DNA from: Allomyces arbusculus
Lineage: Eukaryota; Blastocladiomycota; Blastocladiomycetes; Blastocladiales; Blastocladiaceae
Direction of reading: 5' to 3'
DNA length: 64,000 nucleotides
NCBI GenBank assembly: GCA_027604705.1
Contig: JADHYV010000045.1
Location: 1 to 64,000 of the forward strand
A program made the position numbers and the translations under genes. Position 1 is the first letter of the stretch. The number at the start of each line of letters is the position of its first letter. The notes below the pieces were generated by a model, which was not told the DNA's origin, did no database searches, and saw nothing but the letters and a program-made list of their open reading frames with translations. Below, piece after piece: positions 11,913 to 23,571 of this stretch.

Positions 11913-14900
11913 ATGTCGGTCAAGCTGCGCGTGCACGGTACTCGTCAATGACACCTCCGCTCCGTCGTGCACCAGCGCTCTCCCCATGGGCCGAGCGGGT
12001 GTTGCTGCGCACGCCAACGCTTTCCTCATGGCCGGCCTGCTGCTGCTGCTTCAGCGTGTGCGCCGTCGTCCTCCCCTCGGACCAAGCGAGCGGCACGCGC
12101 ACGGACTTGGGCCCGATTTCGGGTCGCCAGTGCGACTGACCCTGGCCGGCATCTGCATAGTCGTCGAGGCGCGCAACCTGGCCGCCAAGGACGCCAATGG
12201 CTTTTCCGACCCGTTTGTCATTCTCGAATTCGGGAAAGTCAAGACCAGGACGACCGTGCAGTACAAGAACCTGAACCCCGTCTGGAACGAGCACTTCGAC
12301 TTGTACGTGCCCCGCCGCAGCGCCGCGGCTGGTCTTTCGCAGCGTGTGCGTCCATGGGCTGACACGGCGGTCCCGGTGGCCCGCGACTTCCTAGCGACGT
12401 CCCGTACCCGCCACCGCTCGGCCTCAAGCTCACCGTCTGGGACAAGGACCTGGTCGTCAACGACTTTCTCGGCGTGTGCCGCGTGCCACTGGCCGAAATC
12501 CCGCAGTTTGCGCCCGGCGCCGACCTGGCCGCCGAGGAACCAGACGGCGCCTGGATCCCGCTGCAAAAACGCAAGGACAACAACATCATTTCCGGGGACC
12601 TGTGCCTTCGCGTGGGCCTCTTTGGCGACGAATCCGACCTGGCGCGCGTGCGCACGTCCGTCACGCAAGTGGGCTTACTGTCGCGGTCTTCGAGCGTCAT
12701 GTCGTCGCGCACGTCGAGCATGATTTCGACGCGGCGGTGGGACAACGGTATGTTGTTGCGGTCGGTACCGACGTCTGTGGCCAGCGTAGTCGCGTCGGCA
12801 CGGATGGCGGCCGAGTGGGCGGGTGAATGGGCCTCCGAATGGGCGCAATGGGCCGACGGCAGGCGATTGACGAGGAGTGCCCCCGCGTCGTCGTCGGCGT
12901 CCTCGTCGGCGTCGGCGGGCCACGGCTCGAACGCGTCGCGGTCCACGTCGCTGCGCGGCTCTATAGACATTGCCTCGGCGTCGAGCCATGTCGATCCCGC
13001 TGCGATTGTCGGGATTTTGTATGTCGAGGGTACGTTGGCGTGGTCGTTGGTAGGTGAGGGTGGTAGTGCGGCAGGACGGTGTCTTGCTGCTCTGGTCGCG
13101 GCGATTGATGCCCTCTGCTCGTGGTGGCAAATGGCGGGTTCATTGACGTGCCTGTGCGGTGTTGTGCATCGCCGTGTCTAGTCTTGAGTGCGAGCAATTT
13201 ACCGTATATCCGTGCGCTGACGCAAGGTAAAATACCGTCCCGGATTCCGCGCTGTTCTCGTCGATCCCTGCGACCGTGGACGCGCTGATTCCGTTGTTCT
13301 GTTGCTGCTCTGCTTCCCAACCTCGTCCACATGCACCTACTCTCCTCCTCCTGATGACGTGCCTCCCGCTGCTGATGCTTTGCGCTCATCTCCCGCGCCT
13401 ATTTAGCCACGTTCGACATGGACCCATTTTGCGTCGTCTCGTACGGCGAAAAGGTGTTTCGCACGCGCACGTTGCGGCACACGCTCGACCCCGTGTGGAA
13501 CGAGAAAGTCATCTTGCCCGTGACGTCGCACTCGATGCGGTTCCCGCTGGCCTTTTCCGTCTACGACCACGACAAGTTCTCGGCCAACGACTATATCGGC
13601 GGGTGCGAGATTGAAGTGGCCGGGCTCGTGCAAGCGGCCGCTGCCGTTGCGAGCAACGACGATCTCACGGTGCCGCCAACCGACCCGGAACCGACCGTGT
13701 TGCGGCTCGACATGCCCGCGCAGGACCCGAATGCCGTCACGATTTCGCGGCAGCCGCCGGGACTGACGGTGAAGGTCGGGTACCAGCCCATGGACCAAGT
13801 GCGCAAGCGGCTGTGGCGGCACTTGCTGGCCATGTTTGATGATGATAAGAACGACCTGTTGAGTCCGAATGAGTTGACGGCGGTGCTGGTACGCTGATGT
13901 TTCGTGGGATGGGAGAGAAAGTTGGGCGCGCGTTGGCCGCGCGGCGGTCGAGTCGTTTCCGCGGCGCAGGGTCGCACGGTGGTCGAGTCTTCTTTCCGGA
14001 CCCCGGACCCTGACATTACCGCGCCGCGTTTAGGACGTTCTCGGCAGCACGCACGACGAGGAACTCGTGGCGGAAGGGTACCAGGCGATTGGCAAGGCGC
14101 CCGACGCCGACTTGACCATGGACGAGGCGGTCGCGCTGTTTGAGGAGCTGTTCCAAGTGCACAAGGAGGACTCGACGATCACGTCGCTCGAAACGTGTCC
14201 GTTTTGCCACGTCAAGTTTGCCGATGTGACGACGTCGTCGATTATCATTCATTTGGCGTCGTGGTACGTTGGATTGGATTAGGGGTTGGAGGGCGAGTCG
14301 GCGTGGACGCGCATGCTGACGGCGGGATTGGCGTTGGATGTAGCGTCGAGACGGACCGCGGATCCGACCGACTGAGTGCGTTTTCCTGACCTGACACGTT
14401 CTTTGACGAGGAATCGGGAGCGTTCCCGAATGGTGGCATTGATGCGTTTGAGCTGCTTCCGCCGCCACGGTGCCAATTGAACCGGTGGCCCATCGCTGAC
14501 CAACGTCTCTCTCGCTCGCTCCGCGCCAATCTAGTGATGTCCGGGTTCATCACTGAGGCGCAAACCTCGCGCAACCTCATGACCAAACTCGTGCAACGGC
14601 TCGCGCGCGGCGCCTACTCGGTCGGTGCCGACTCGGCCAACATCATGGTCATTTCGCGCGAAACCGGGCGCATCGAAGAAGAGAAGATCGCAGCCTTTGT
14701 CCGGATCGGGATCCGGTTGCTCTACCGCGGCCTGTCGAGCGCGGTCGAGGCGCGGCGCGCGAAACGCATGCTCGAGGCCATGACCGTCAAGCAAGGGCGC
14801 AAGTACACGGATCCGGCATCGAAGGCCGAGATTCCGAAATTCATTGCGTTCCATGGCCTGAACGTGGACGAGATTCTGGAACCGCTCGAGTCGTTCGCCA

Positions 14901-15750
14901 ACTTCAACGAGTTTTTTTACCGCAAGCTCAAGCCGGGCGCGCGCGTGCTGGATGCGCCCGAGGATCCGGTACGTGGGGATGGTTGGGGTGCGGTGGAGGT
15001 GGAGGTGGAGTGTGGGGCGGGCGGTGGCTGACGTGCGTGGGATGTTGTGCGCGGGTGGGTAGGCGGTCGCCGTGTCGATGGCAGATTGCCGGTTGATGGC
15101 GTTTTCGACGATCGATCAGGCGCAGGAGCTGTGGTACGTTTCGCGTGGCGACTCGGTCGCGGTGGACACGGTGGTTGCGCGGTCCCTCGGCAGCCGTTTC
15201 TGACACCGGCTGCCTTTTCGCGCGCCCATGGATTAGGATCAAGGGCCGCAACTTTACGCTGGCCAACCTGCTGCAGTCGGAGACCGAGGCCGCGCGGTAC
15301 ACGGGCGGATCGCTGGTGATTTTCCGACTGGCCCCACAAGACTACCACCGATTCCACGTGCCCGTCGACGGTGTGTTGGGCAACGTCACGCACTTGCCCG
15401 GCGCGTACTACACGGTGAACCCAATGGCGATCCGATCAGCGGTCGACGTGTACGTGGAGAACCGGCGCGCCGTGACGTATATCGAGAGTCGCGAGTTTGG
15501 CCGCGTCGGGATTGTCCTGGTCGGTGCGATGATGGTCGGGTCGATTGTCGTGACCGCGCCCGAGGGCGGGGAGGTGCACCGGATGGACGAGCTCGGGTAC
15601 TTTGCGTTTGGTGGGTCGACCGTGCTGGCGCTGTTTGAGCCCGACCGGATCGCGCTGGACGAAGATTTGTTGGCGAATGCGGACCGCAAGCTCGAGACGC
15701 ATGTCCGCGTTGGCATGTCGATTGGGCGCGCGACGCGGCCGGTGGGGTAG
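11913..15750 (+). CDS. PSD2: phosphatidylserine decarboxylase, C2-C2-EF-hand (Psd2) type
   Basis: The enzyme converts phosphatidylserine to phosphatidylethanolamine. In yeast the C2-bearing Psd2 acts in Golgi/endosome membranes. Ten exons: 11913-11937, 12131-12302, 12395-13029, 13182-13226, 13407-13888, 14034-14263, 14344-14375, 14535-14968, 15063-15133, 15237-15750. All junctions are GT-AG and they give 879 residues. A first C2 domain (about 1-115) contains NPVWNEHF. A second C2 (about 272-400) contains TFDMDPFCVVSYG. An EF-hand loop, DDDKNDLLSPNE, lies near residue 435, followed by a CPFCH metal-knuckle-like motif. The catalytic part holds HRFHVPVDG and ends in FGGST. The pyruvoyl group would form at Ser836 by self-cleavage after Gly835, leaving a 44-residue alpha chain. 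Two tiny exons (45 and 32 bp) are inferred from frame, splice sites and family alignment. The start is the only ATG that joins in frame into the first C2. Confidence 0.9.
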
Positions 15751-17372
15751 AGATCAAGGGGGGATAGATTTAGTCGTGCTGGATAGTGTGAATACAGGTT
15801 GGAGATGGTGTGGGCGGCAGCAATTGATGCACTGGTGCGTTATTTGGTGCACCATAGTCGGTGGTGGCGCGGCAGCTGCGCACGGTGCTCCGGTCGCGTT
15901 GCGTGTCAGGCAGGTTTGGAGCAGGAGCGCCGCGGCCGGTTGCGTGATGGCGAATTGGATTTGCTTGCTTGCTTGCGCGGTTGCCGTGAGCTTGTGCTAA
16001 TGTTTATTGGGCTGTTCTTTTGTGTTGGTGGGTCGTTCCGTTTGCGTTCGGGGTTCGTGGTCCTTTCGGCGAGAGACGCGTACGTCCAGTTCCACGTCGC
16101 TGTCTTTTCTCGCCGACAAATGCTGGCCGCGCGCGCGTTTTTCGTGGCCCAGCGCCGCGATGCTCGCGCTCGGTACACCGCGCGTGTCGCACTCGTCATC
16201 AGTGATCGATGCTCGTCGCACGCTGGTCACCTGCTGCTGTTGCAGCTGCCCCCCGGCCGATGCGCAAGCGCTGCGAGCTCCTCCTGCTCTCAGCGCAACC
16301 ACGTCTCGGCGCTCCCGCTCAGCCAGCTGTGTAAGGATCATTTGCCATTCTCTCGCCACGTTTGGCCCTGACCCGATGGCTTCGCCGAGTTGGCGAATGG
16401 AACAACGCTTTGCGCTCCTCATCCATCATCCCGATCCACAAATTTGGTCGAGAAGCGTGTGATTCCAGATCATGCAGTGCAGTGGAGAGGAGAGAGTAGT
16501 GTTCATGGCCTGGGTTCGACTCCCAGAGGACACCACAATGATGATGAACAGGAACTGAGATTGTGCAGTGGCATGTATCCTGCATCGCTGGTATGTTGTC
16601 TTTTTGCGTGTATTGTCAAAGTTCCTGGACGTACCTTCGAGGTGGGTTCCAAAAACGCGCAAGAACGACGCCAGTCGCTGTCATCAGGCAATAGCTGTCG
16701 CGTCGATTTCGCACAAGATGGTGGCGATGCAGCGCACACAGCGATTCCAGAACTTGCCCTCGTGCGATCATCCATCCGTGGACGCGTCCATGGCTAGCTG
16801 GAGCTCGACTCCCTGCAGGGGTCACGATCATGGATCCCGTGCACGGATTCAAGTGCAAGGAATCATGGGAACCATGATCTTGGAGTTGCGGTGGGGACAA
16901 ATGGCGCTCTCTGGACGGACGCGACGCAACGCAACGCCTGGTCGCACGCGGGTCCTGGCTGTCGCGTCAGTGGCCGGGACCGGGGTGCTTGTGCGCGACC
17001 ATGCGCTCTTCATGTCCGCGTGCTCCCGATGCACACTCTGAGCGCTAAAGAATACAGCGCAGATCTGCATCGCAGAGCAAGCAACTAAGGGGTAGAGAGG
17101 GGGAATCACGCGTGTATTTTCAAGGCTGTGGAATCGAAACGAAATGATCAAGAAGAAAGACGACGGCGACGGACGACGGCAACGGCAGCGCAGCCAACCA
17201 ACAAACAAGCAGACAGGTCCCCAGATCAGGGCCAAAACAAAAAAAATAAAAGAAAAATACCGGCATCACAGCACGGAAGGAAGCGACCATCAACGATTAC
17301 GACGGCCGGCGCCACGGCACAGCACGCAACCGGCCGCGGGCAAGACCCACCATTGTGCGCACGGCGCGAGGT
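15751..17372. other. intergenic region between PSD and H15-domain genes
   Basis: Convergent 3' ends flank this region. It holds one tRNA-like structure (16,457-16,534, listed separately). Otherwise I see no coding exon with domain support. An A-rich patch lies at about 17,225-17,265. Confidence 0.5.
16457..16534 (+). repeat. tRNA-like element (degenerate tRNA or SINE head)
   Basis: A perfect T-arm is present: CTGGG, the seven-base loop TTCGACT, then CCCAG at 16,510-16,526. Its GGGTTCGACTCC core fits the pol III B box. About 50 bases upstream, CAGTGCAGTGG fits 9 of 11 positions of the A-box consensus. The 3' AGGACAC can pair with GTGT at 16,457-16,460, but the remaining acceptor pairs are mostly mismatched and I cannot place an anticodon loop. 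It resembles the element at 23,921-23,999, so a dispersed tRNA-derived family is more likely than a working tRNA. Confidence 0.4.
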
Positions 17373-18807
17373 TCAGGCCTTACGCCGCGCGCGCGGAGTT
17401 CCCCCCGCGCCGGCCGCACCACGACTCGACGCGGACCGCGGCCGTTTCCGCGCGGTCTTGGCCGGTGTTGCCGCCACCGGTTCTTCCGGCGCCGCCTCCT
17501 CCTCCATCTCCGCATCTTCGGCGCCTTCGCCACTCGCGGCGGGCGGCACGCCCGACGACCCGTGTGCGGCCGCCATCAATTCCACAAGCGCTGCTGCGGC
17601 CGAATGCACTCCTGCGGCCGCGACCGCGCGGTCGTCGAGCGTCGAGTGCATGGGCGGCGTAGACGATGCCGACGCCGAGGTGGAGGAGGAATGGAGGAGT
17701 CCGCCTTCCGCCGAGGGCTTGGACCGACCGCGCGCGAGGGGCGCCGTGTAGTGCGGGTTCACCGAGTAGCGGCGGTTGGACCGCAGGAAGCGGCCTTTGC
17801 GCCAGCCTTTCTTGAGAGCCTACATGGATCGTTTCCCACGCGCCATGCAAATGAGAGGGTCAGGGATCTGTGGACCAGGGACGTGGAAGGAAGGTGTGAG
17901 AAATGGGTGGAAAAACGGAAGCGCAGCGTACCTGCGTCGCCGATCCGCGGAATTTCGGGTCGGCCAGCGCATAGTGTTCGGCCATCCACGCGAAAATCGC
18001 GCGCGGTGGGTGGCCCGGCGGAACGTCGGTGCCCGGCGCGGGGGGTGGTAACGCCGTCAACGCGGCCACAATCATTTCCTCGTACGAAACGAGCCGCGGG
18101 TCGCCGCTGGCCGGGAGTGGTGGAGGTGGGGGTGGGGGTGGCGGTACCGGGGTCGTGCTGGCGCTGGACGCAGGGGAGGCCGAATCGCGCGTGGTGGTGG
18201 TGGTGGTGGTGGTGGTGGTGGTGGTGGTGGTCGCGATAGCGATGGTCGATGGATGATGGGACTTGGCCGTGGTGGAAGCCGTGGTGGATGCGCGCGCGCG
18301 CGATTTACGTGTATTTGTTGCGCGCGTGGTGGCGGTGGTCGCTGCTGGTGGTGGTGCTGGGATCTCGGTCAGGTCGGGCAGCAGCACTGCCGGCTCTTCG
18401 ACGTCCAATTGCACCGTCGGATCGTCGTCGTCGTCGTCGTGGTTGTCCACGGCAAAGACCGGCTCGGGCAGGTCGTCGCACGGCAGGGCCACGGCCAAGG
18501 GCGGGAGTTGCTCCAGCTGGTCGGTCGGAGTTGGTGTGGCCACGGGACGCGCGCCCGCCGCGTGATGACCGTGCTGGCCGTTGCGCAGGGCGAGCAGCAG
18601 CTGCGCGAGCTCGAGGCACTCGGGCGGCGCGTGATTGTCGCTGTCGTTGTCGCTGTTGGCGGTGGCAGTGCTGGAGGTGGAGGCCATGATGGCCTGCGCG
18701 GCCAAGGCGGGCGTGATGGGCGCGTTCGCGTTGGGGCTCGCGGCCGCCGCGTTGGCGGCCGATGAATCCTCGCGCGCGGCAGGCGGCGCGGCGGCGGCGT
18801 CGAGCAT
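17373..18807 (-). CDS. H15 (linker histone H1/H5) domain protein
   Basis: Probable chromatin protein. Two exons, 18807-17932 and 17819-17373, joined in phase 0 with a GTACGC donor and a TAG acceptor, giving 440 residues. The H15 winged-helix domain (about 241-315) spans the intron: SYEEMIVAALTAL, then PPRAIFAWMAEHYAL, then across the splice ALKKGWRKGRFLRS and YSVNP, which are all classic H1-fold positions. Unlike a normal H1 it has a 240-residue N-terminal region of low complexity, rich in Ala, Pro, Thr and Asp. This includes 14 consecutive threonines encoded by a microsatellite. The C-tail is only moderately basic (KTARKRPRSAS and TPRARRKA). The start is the first in-frame ATG downstream of the TTATAAA at 18,867. 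It could be an H1 variant or an H15-containing transcriptional regulator. Confidence 0.75.
18191..18231 (+). repeat. GGT/ACC trinucleotide microsatellite (poly-Thr coding)
   Basis: About 14 uninterrupted GTG/GGT units. Read on the minus strand they encode a run of 14 threonines in the H15-domain protein. The repeat is length-variable by nature, so the run may differ between strains. Confidence 0.85.
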
Positions 18808-18866
18808 GGCGGCCGGCGGCGGGCGGGCAGGGTGCGGTGCAGCGAGTCGGGCGCGGCGCGGGCGCG

Positions 18867-18873
18867 TTATAAA
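18867..18873 (-). promoter_or_regulatory. TATA-box candidate of the H15 gene
   Basis: TTATAAA in otherwise GC-rich DNA, 60 bp upstream of the H15-gene ATG. This is the spacing expected for a TATA box with a short leader. It lies in the 391-bp divergent region shared with the YTM1-like gene and is nearly palindromic, so it could serve either direction. Confidence 0.4.
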
Positions 18874-19198
18874 GGGCGTCGCGGCGGTGGTGGCGGGGGA
18901 CGGTGGCCCTTGCGTCGGTCGCGCTGGCCGTCGGCGCGCGCCTTGGCTCCAAAACGGGTTGCCAGCCGGAAAGTGGAGCTTGGCCGCGCTCTGCTGCCGC
19001 AGACGGTGCCACAGCCGCCGCGCACGTGCGCCGCCGGCGGACAGCAACGCTGGCTCCACTCGGCAGCGAAAAGCGTGACCCGACGTGACCAGCGCGCACT
19101 CCTCGCGCGCCGCTCTCTCGCCGCCGCGACCACCTCCGGCCGCAGCCGGCCCGCCGAGGCACACCACCCCCGACCGCCGCGGCGCGCCAATCGCCAAC

Positions 19199-20603
19199 AT
19201 GGCCCACGTCTCCGTCAAGTTCACCACCGCGCAGCGCGACCTCGCCGTGCCGCCCGCCGCCATCCGCATCCCGGCCACCTTCAAGCGCGCCGCCCTCGCC
19301 GAAGTCGTCAACCACCTGCTCGGCCGCACCGAGAACCCGCTCCCGCTCGACTTTTTGATCGACGGCACGCTCCTGCGGTCCTCGCTCGCCGCCTACCTCG
19401 AGTCCCATGGCCTGTCCGCCGAAAACGAACTTGTCCTCGAGTACCTCGTCGCCCTCCCGCCACCGACCCCCGTCGCCGCCTTCCACGCCGACGACTGGAT
19501 TTCGGCGGTCGCGATCCCGTCCAAGGACCGCGTCGTGTCGGCTGGTTACGATGGTGTCGTGCGTGTCTGGGACACGACCGACGGCAAGACGGTCAGCAAG
19601 CACCAAGTCGCTGCGGGGGTCGTGCCGCTCAAGGCCGCGCTGATCTTGCCGTCCGAAGAAGATGCGGCGGTGCTCCGTGTCGCCGTCGCCGGCATGGACC
19701 AGAAGGTGACGATTGTCGACATGCCGACCGACACCGACAACGAGGCCATGGCTCCGCCACGACCGATTTGCGAACTCGCGGGCCATACGGGCGCGATTGA
19801 GGCGCTTGCGCATGTGCCAGACCTCGACCAGGTATGCGCATTTGACGAGTGAATTGTTACCGTTGTTCAGCGTGCTGATCATCCTCTCGACCGTGTAGCT
19901 CTTCACCGCGTCCTGGGACGGATCCATCAAAGTCTTCTCCACCAAGTCTGGCGACCTGACCTCTGCCGCGGCGCCACCGGCCGCCAAAAAAGCCCGTCGC
20001 ACCGCCAACACCACCCCTTCCACCCCCTCCCTCCCGACGATCCCCGCGCTCGGCTCCATGTACGGCCACCACGGTGCCGTGACGGCGCTCTCCTGCGACC
20101 CGACGACGCGCACGCTCTTCTCCGGCGGCCACGACCACGGCGTGCGCGTGTGGGACTTGGCCACGCACACGACCGTGCAAACCATGACCTGCGAAAAAGC
20201 CGTGCTCGCCCTCGCGTACTCGCCGACCTCCCGCCTCTTGGCGTCGGGCCACGCCGACCCCGTCGTGCGGCTGTGGGACGTGCGCGCGAAAGACTCCACG
20301 TTGGTCCGTTCGCGCCTGGCGGCGCACAAGAACCAGGTGGTCAGTGTGGCCTGGGCACCGAATTCGGCGTGGCTGTTGAGTTCGGCGTCGTTGGATGGGA
20401 CCGTCAAGGTGCTGGATGTGCGCAGTCCTGGACAGCCGCTGCATGTGGTCGCGCCGGCGGTGCAGGTGCCGAAGTGGGTGGGGAAGGACGGAGAGAAGGC
20501 GCCGGTCGCGAAGCGACTGTGTGTCGCCTGGGGGGAGGGGATGGTCGCGGCCGGTGGAGAGGATTGCGAGTTGCAGGTGTGGCGGGCCGAGGAAAGTATG
20601 TAG
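19199..20603 (+). CDS. YTM1: ribosome biogenesis WD-repeat protein Ytm1/WDR12
   Basis: Ytm1 (WDR12) is part of the Ytm1-Erb1-Nop7 (PeBoW) complex needed for 60S subunit maturation in the nucleolus. Two exons, 19199-19831 and 19899-20603 (donor GTATGC, acceptor TAG, phase 0), give 445 residues, close to the family norm. Residues 1-80 form the N-terminal NLE-type domain that binds the MIDAS domain of Rea1. They open with VSVKFTT, followed by IPATFKRAALAEVVNHLL and PLDFLIDGTLL. A seven-bladed WD40 propeller fills the rest; visible blades include [53 protein letters not shown] and SSASLDGTVKVLDV. A basic KKARR insert sits in a mid-propeller loop. The ATG is the first in frame and sits in a good context (AACATGG). 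Confidence 0.93.
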
Positions 20604-21151
20604 AGCGAGGAGAGGGAGGAAGAGGAGGGCGGAGGATATAGTTTGGGTCGTGATTTGCACTGGATTGTGATGGTTGATGAATGCGAGGGATGTGAGGCCA
20701 GGCCGTGAATCCAAGAGATAGAACCAGAGCAAATGTCTGAACACGGATACCGACCGACGGCAGGTCCATCGCGACGTCCAACACGGCAAAAATTGAGTGG
20801 AGATAGCTCGCACGGAGCTGGCTGTTTGATGGCGTGGAGGTGGATTTTCGGTCGAGACCGACGAGGAGGGGCACCAGCGACTTGATCAATCAATAACCAT
20901 TGCGGTAGGCTGCGGTGGATGCGGTAGAGACTGGCAGCGTGATTGTTCTGCCATTTCCCTCGTGCGGAGCAGCTCGGGCAGTTATCCATCTTCGTTTTCG
21001 GGTCATGTCGGCCACTTCCCACCGCAGGTGGCCCACGCGCGACCCACAGCTTTTCATTTCGTTCTTTCTGATCACAACCAACCACTTCACGCTCACCACC
21101 GCTCTGCTTCTCTCTCCACCGTCCCCACCACCTTCAACACCACTCACCACG
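20604..21151. other. intergenic spacer YTM1 to ADE5,7
   Basis: It holds the 3' end of YTM1 and the promoter of ADE5,7. The last 60 bases before the ADE5,7 ATG form a C/T/A-rich tract (CACCACC, TTCAACACC) typical of a leader. No further gene is seen. Confidence 0.5.
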
Positions 21152-23571
21152 ATGTCGTCGGCCCCGATCTCGGTCCTCGTCATTGGCGGCGGCGGCCGCG
21201 AGCACGCGCTCGCCTGGAAACTCGCGCAGTCGGCCAAGGTCGCGCGCGTCTACGTGGCCCCCGGCAACGGCGGCACGGCGACGCTCAACAAGGTCGAGAA
21301 CGTGAACATCAAGGATACCGACCTCGACGCGCTCGTCCAGTTTGCGCAGACCAAGAATGTTGCGCTCGTCGTGCCTGGCCCGGAGGCACCGCTCGTGATT
21401 GGTGCCACGGACCGGTTCAAGAAGGGTACGCTCCGCGTCGCTCCCTCTGCACGACGCCGTCGCGGAGGACGAAGGTACTGACGGGAATTGCGCGCATGGT
21501 AGCCGGTATCCCCTGCTTTGGCCCGTCGGCCTACGCCGCGCAACTCGAAGGCTCCAAGGCCTTTTCCAAGGACTTCATGGCGCGCCACGCGATCCCAACC
21601 GCCGAGTACCGCACGTTCACCGACTACGACCAGGCCGTCGCCTACGTGCGGTCGGTCCCGCACCGCGTCGTGCTCAAGGCCTCGGGTCTGGCCGCCGGCA
21701 AGGGCGTGCTTCTGCCCGCGACCACTGACGAGGCGCTGGCGGGGCTCAAGACGATGATGGTCGACCGCGCGTTTGGCGATGCGGCCAACGAGGTGGTTGT
21801 CGAGGAGCACCTCGACGGGGAAGAGTGCTCGGTGCTGGCCTTTTCCGACGGGCATACGGTGATTGCGATGCCCCCCGCGCAGGACCATAAGCGCGCGCTC
21901 GATAACGACCAGGGACCGAACACGGGCGGGATGGGCGCCTACGCGCCCGCGCCCGTTGGCACGCCCGCTGTGCTCGCTGCCGTGCAGGAACAGGTGCTGC
22001 AGCGCACAGTTGATGGGATTCGTCGCGAGGGCCACCCGTTTGTGGGCATCCTGTATGCCGGGATCATGGTCACCAAGAACGGCCCGAAAGTGCTCGAGTT
22101 CAATGTGCGCTTTGGCGACCCAGAGACGCAGGTGCTGCTCCCGCTGCTCTCCTCGGACTTGGCCGACGTGATGCTCGCCGCGTGCAACGGCGCGTTGGAC
22201 TCGGTCAAGGTCGAGTTTGCCAAGGACCAGGCCGCGTGCACGGTGATTGCCGCGTCGGGCGGGTACCCAGACGCTTACCCCAAGGGCCTGCCGATTACGA
22301 TCGGGACGGTTCCCAAGAACGCGACCGTGTTCCACGCGGGCACCGCCGTGCAGAGCGGGAAACTCGTCACGTCCGGCGGCCGTGTCCTGACGGTGACGGC
22401 AGTTGCCAACGACTTGAAGGCGGCAGTCGCGTCGGCGTACGACGGCATCAAGCAGATCAAGTTTGAAAAGATGCACTACCGCACCGACATTGCGCACCGC
22501 GCCATGAACCGCGCGTCGAAGCCCACGACGTCATACGCCGACGCGGGCGTCTCAATTGATAACGGCAACCTGCTCGTCGACACGATCAAGCCCTGCGTCA
22601 AGGCGACGCGCCGCCCCGGCGCGGACGCCGATATCGGCGGGTTCGGCGGTCTGTTCGACCTCGCCGCCGCGGGATACGACGCCAAGGACACGTTGCTCGT
22701 GTCCGCGACCGACGGTGTCGGCACCAAGCTCAAGATCGCGCTGGCGACGGGCATCCACGATACGGTCGGGATCGACCTGGTGGCAATGAACGTGAACGAC
22801 TTGGTCGTGCAGGGCGCCGAGCCGCTGCTCTTCCTCGACTACTACGCGTGCGGGAAACTTGAGGTGCCCGTGGCCGCCGCCGTCGTCAAGGGGATCGCGG
22901 CCGGGTGCACGGACGCCGGGTGCGCGCTCGTTGGTGGCGAGACGGCGGAAATGCCGTCCATGTACGCCGACGGCGACTATGACGTTGCTGGGTTCACGGT
23001 CGGTGCGGTCCGTCGCGATCAAGTCCTGCCGCGCATGGACTTGATGCAGGCCGGGGATGTGATTTTGGGTTTGGCGAGTTCGGGCGTGCATTCGAACGGG
23101 TTCTCGCTCGTCCGGCACGTGCTCAAGATGAACGGGCTCGGGTTTGATGCGCCGTGCCCGTTCGATGCGAGCTACAAGACGATCGGCGAGGCGCTGCTCG
23201 TGCCGACGCGCATCTATGTCAAGCCGCTGCTGCCCGTCCTGCGCCAGGGTCTCGTCAAGGGGCTGTCGCACATTACCGGCGGCGGGTTCCCGGAGAACAT
23301 TCCGCGCGTGCTGCCCAAGGACCTGGGTGTCAGGATTGACGGCAAGTCCTGGACGCTGCCGCCCGTCTTCAAGTGGCTGCAGCAGGCGGGCAACATTGCG
23401 CCGTCGGAGATGCTGCGCACGTTCAACTGCGGTGTGGGCATGATCTTGGTCGTCGAGAAGAGCAAGGTCAAGGACGTGCAGAAGCTCTTGCCTGAGGCGT
23501 TTGTCATGGGCGAGATGGTGCGCCGCGACGTGTTGGGTGGCAAGGCCGTCGTTGTGGAGAACTTTGCGTAA
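21152..23571 (+). CDS. ADE5,7: bifunctional GAR synthetase / AIR synthetase (Ade5,7)
   Basis: This fusion catalyses steps 2 and 5 of de novo purine synthesis: ATP-dependent ligation of glycine to phosphoribosylamine, and closure of FGAM to AIR. Two exons, 21152-21425 and 21503-23571, with a 77-bp intron (GTACGC...TAG, phase 1) restoring [12 protein letters not shown]; 780 residues. GARS (1 to about 430) opens with [15 protein letters not shown] and holds ATP-grasp signatures ([34 protein letters not shown]). AIRS begins near residue 433 ([14 protein letters not shown]) and shows [38 protein letters not shown] and [12 protein letters not shown]. Length and order match yeast Ade5,7. The animal GART transformylase domain is absent, which supports a fungal source. 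Confidence 0.97.

Noticed and set aside
12303-12394. Frameshift suspected in the first C2 domain of the PSD gene
   Set aside because: Explained by a 92-bp GTACGT...CTAG intron that restores NEHFDFDVPYPPPLGL; no error needed.
18305-21085. 926-codon open frame on the minus strand opposite YTM1
   Set aside because: Its sense partner is a clear YTM1 gene. The minus reading is low-complexity and Arg/Gly-rich, the usual antisense shadow of GC-rich codons. Only its right part overlaps the real H15 exon, in another frame.
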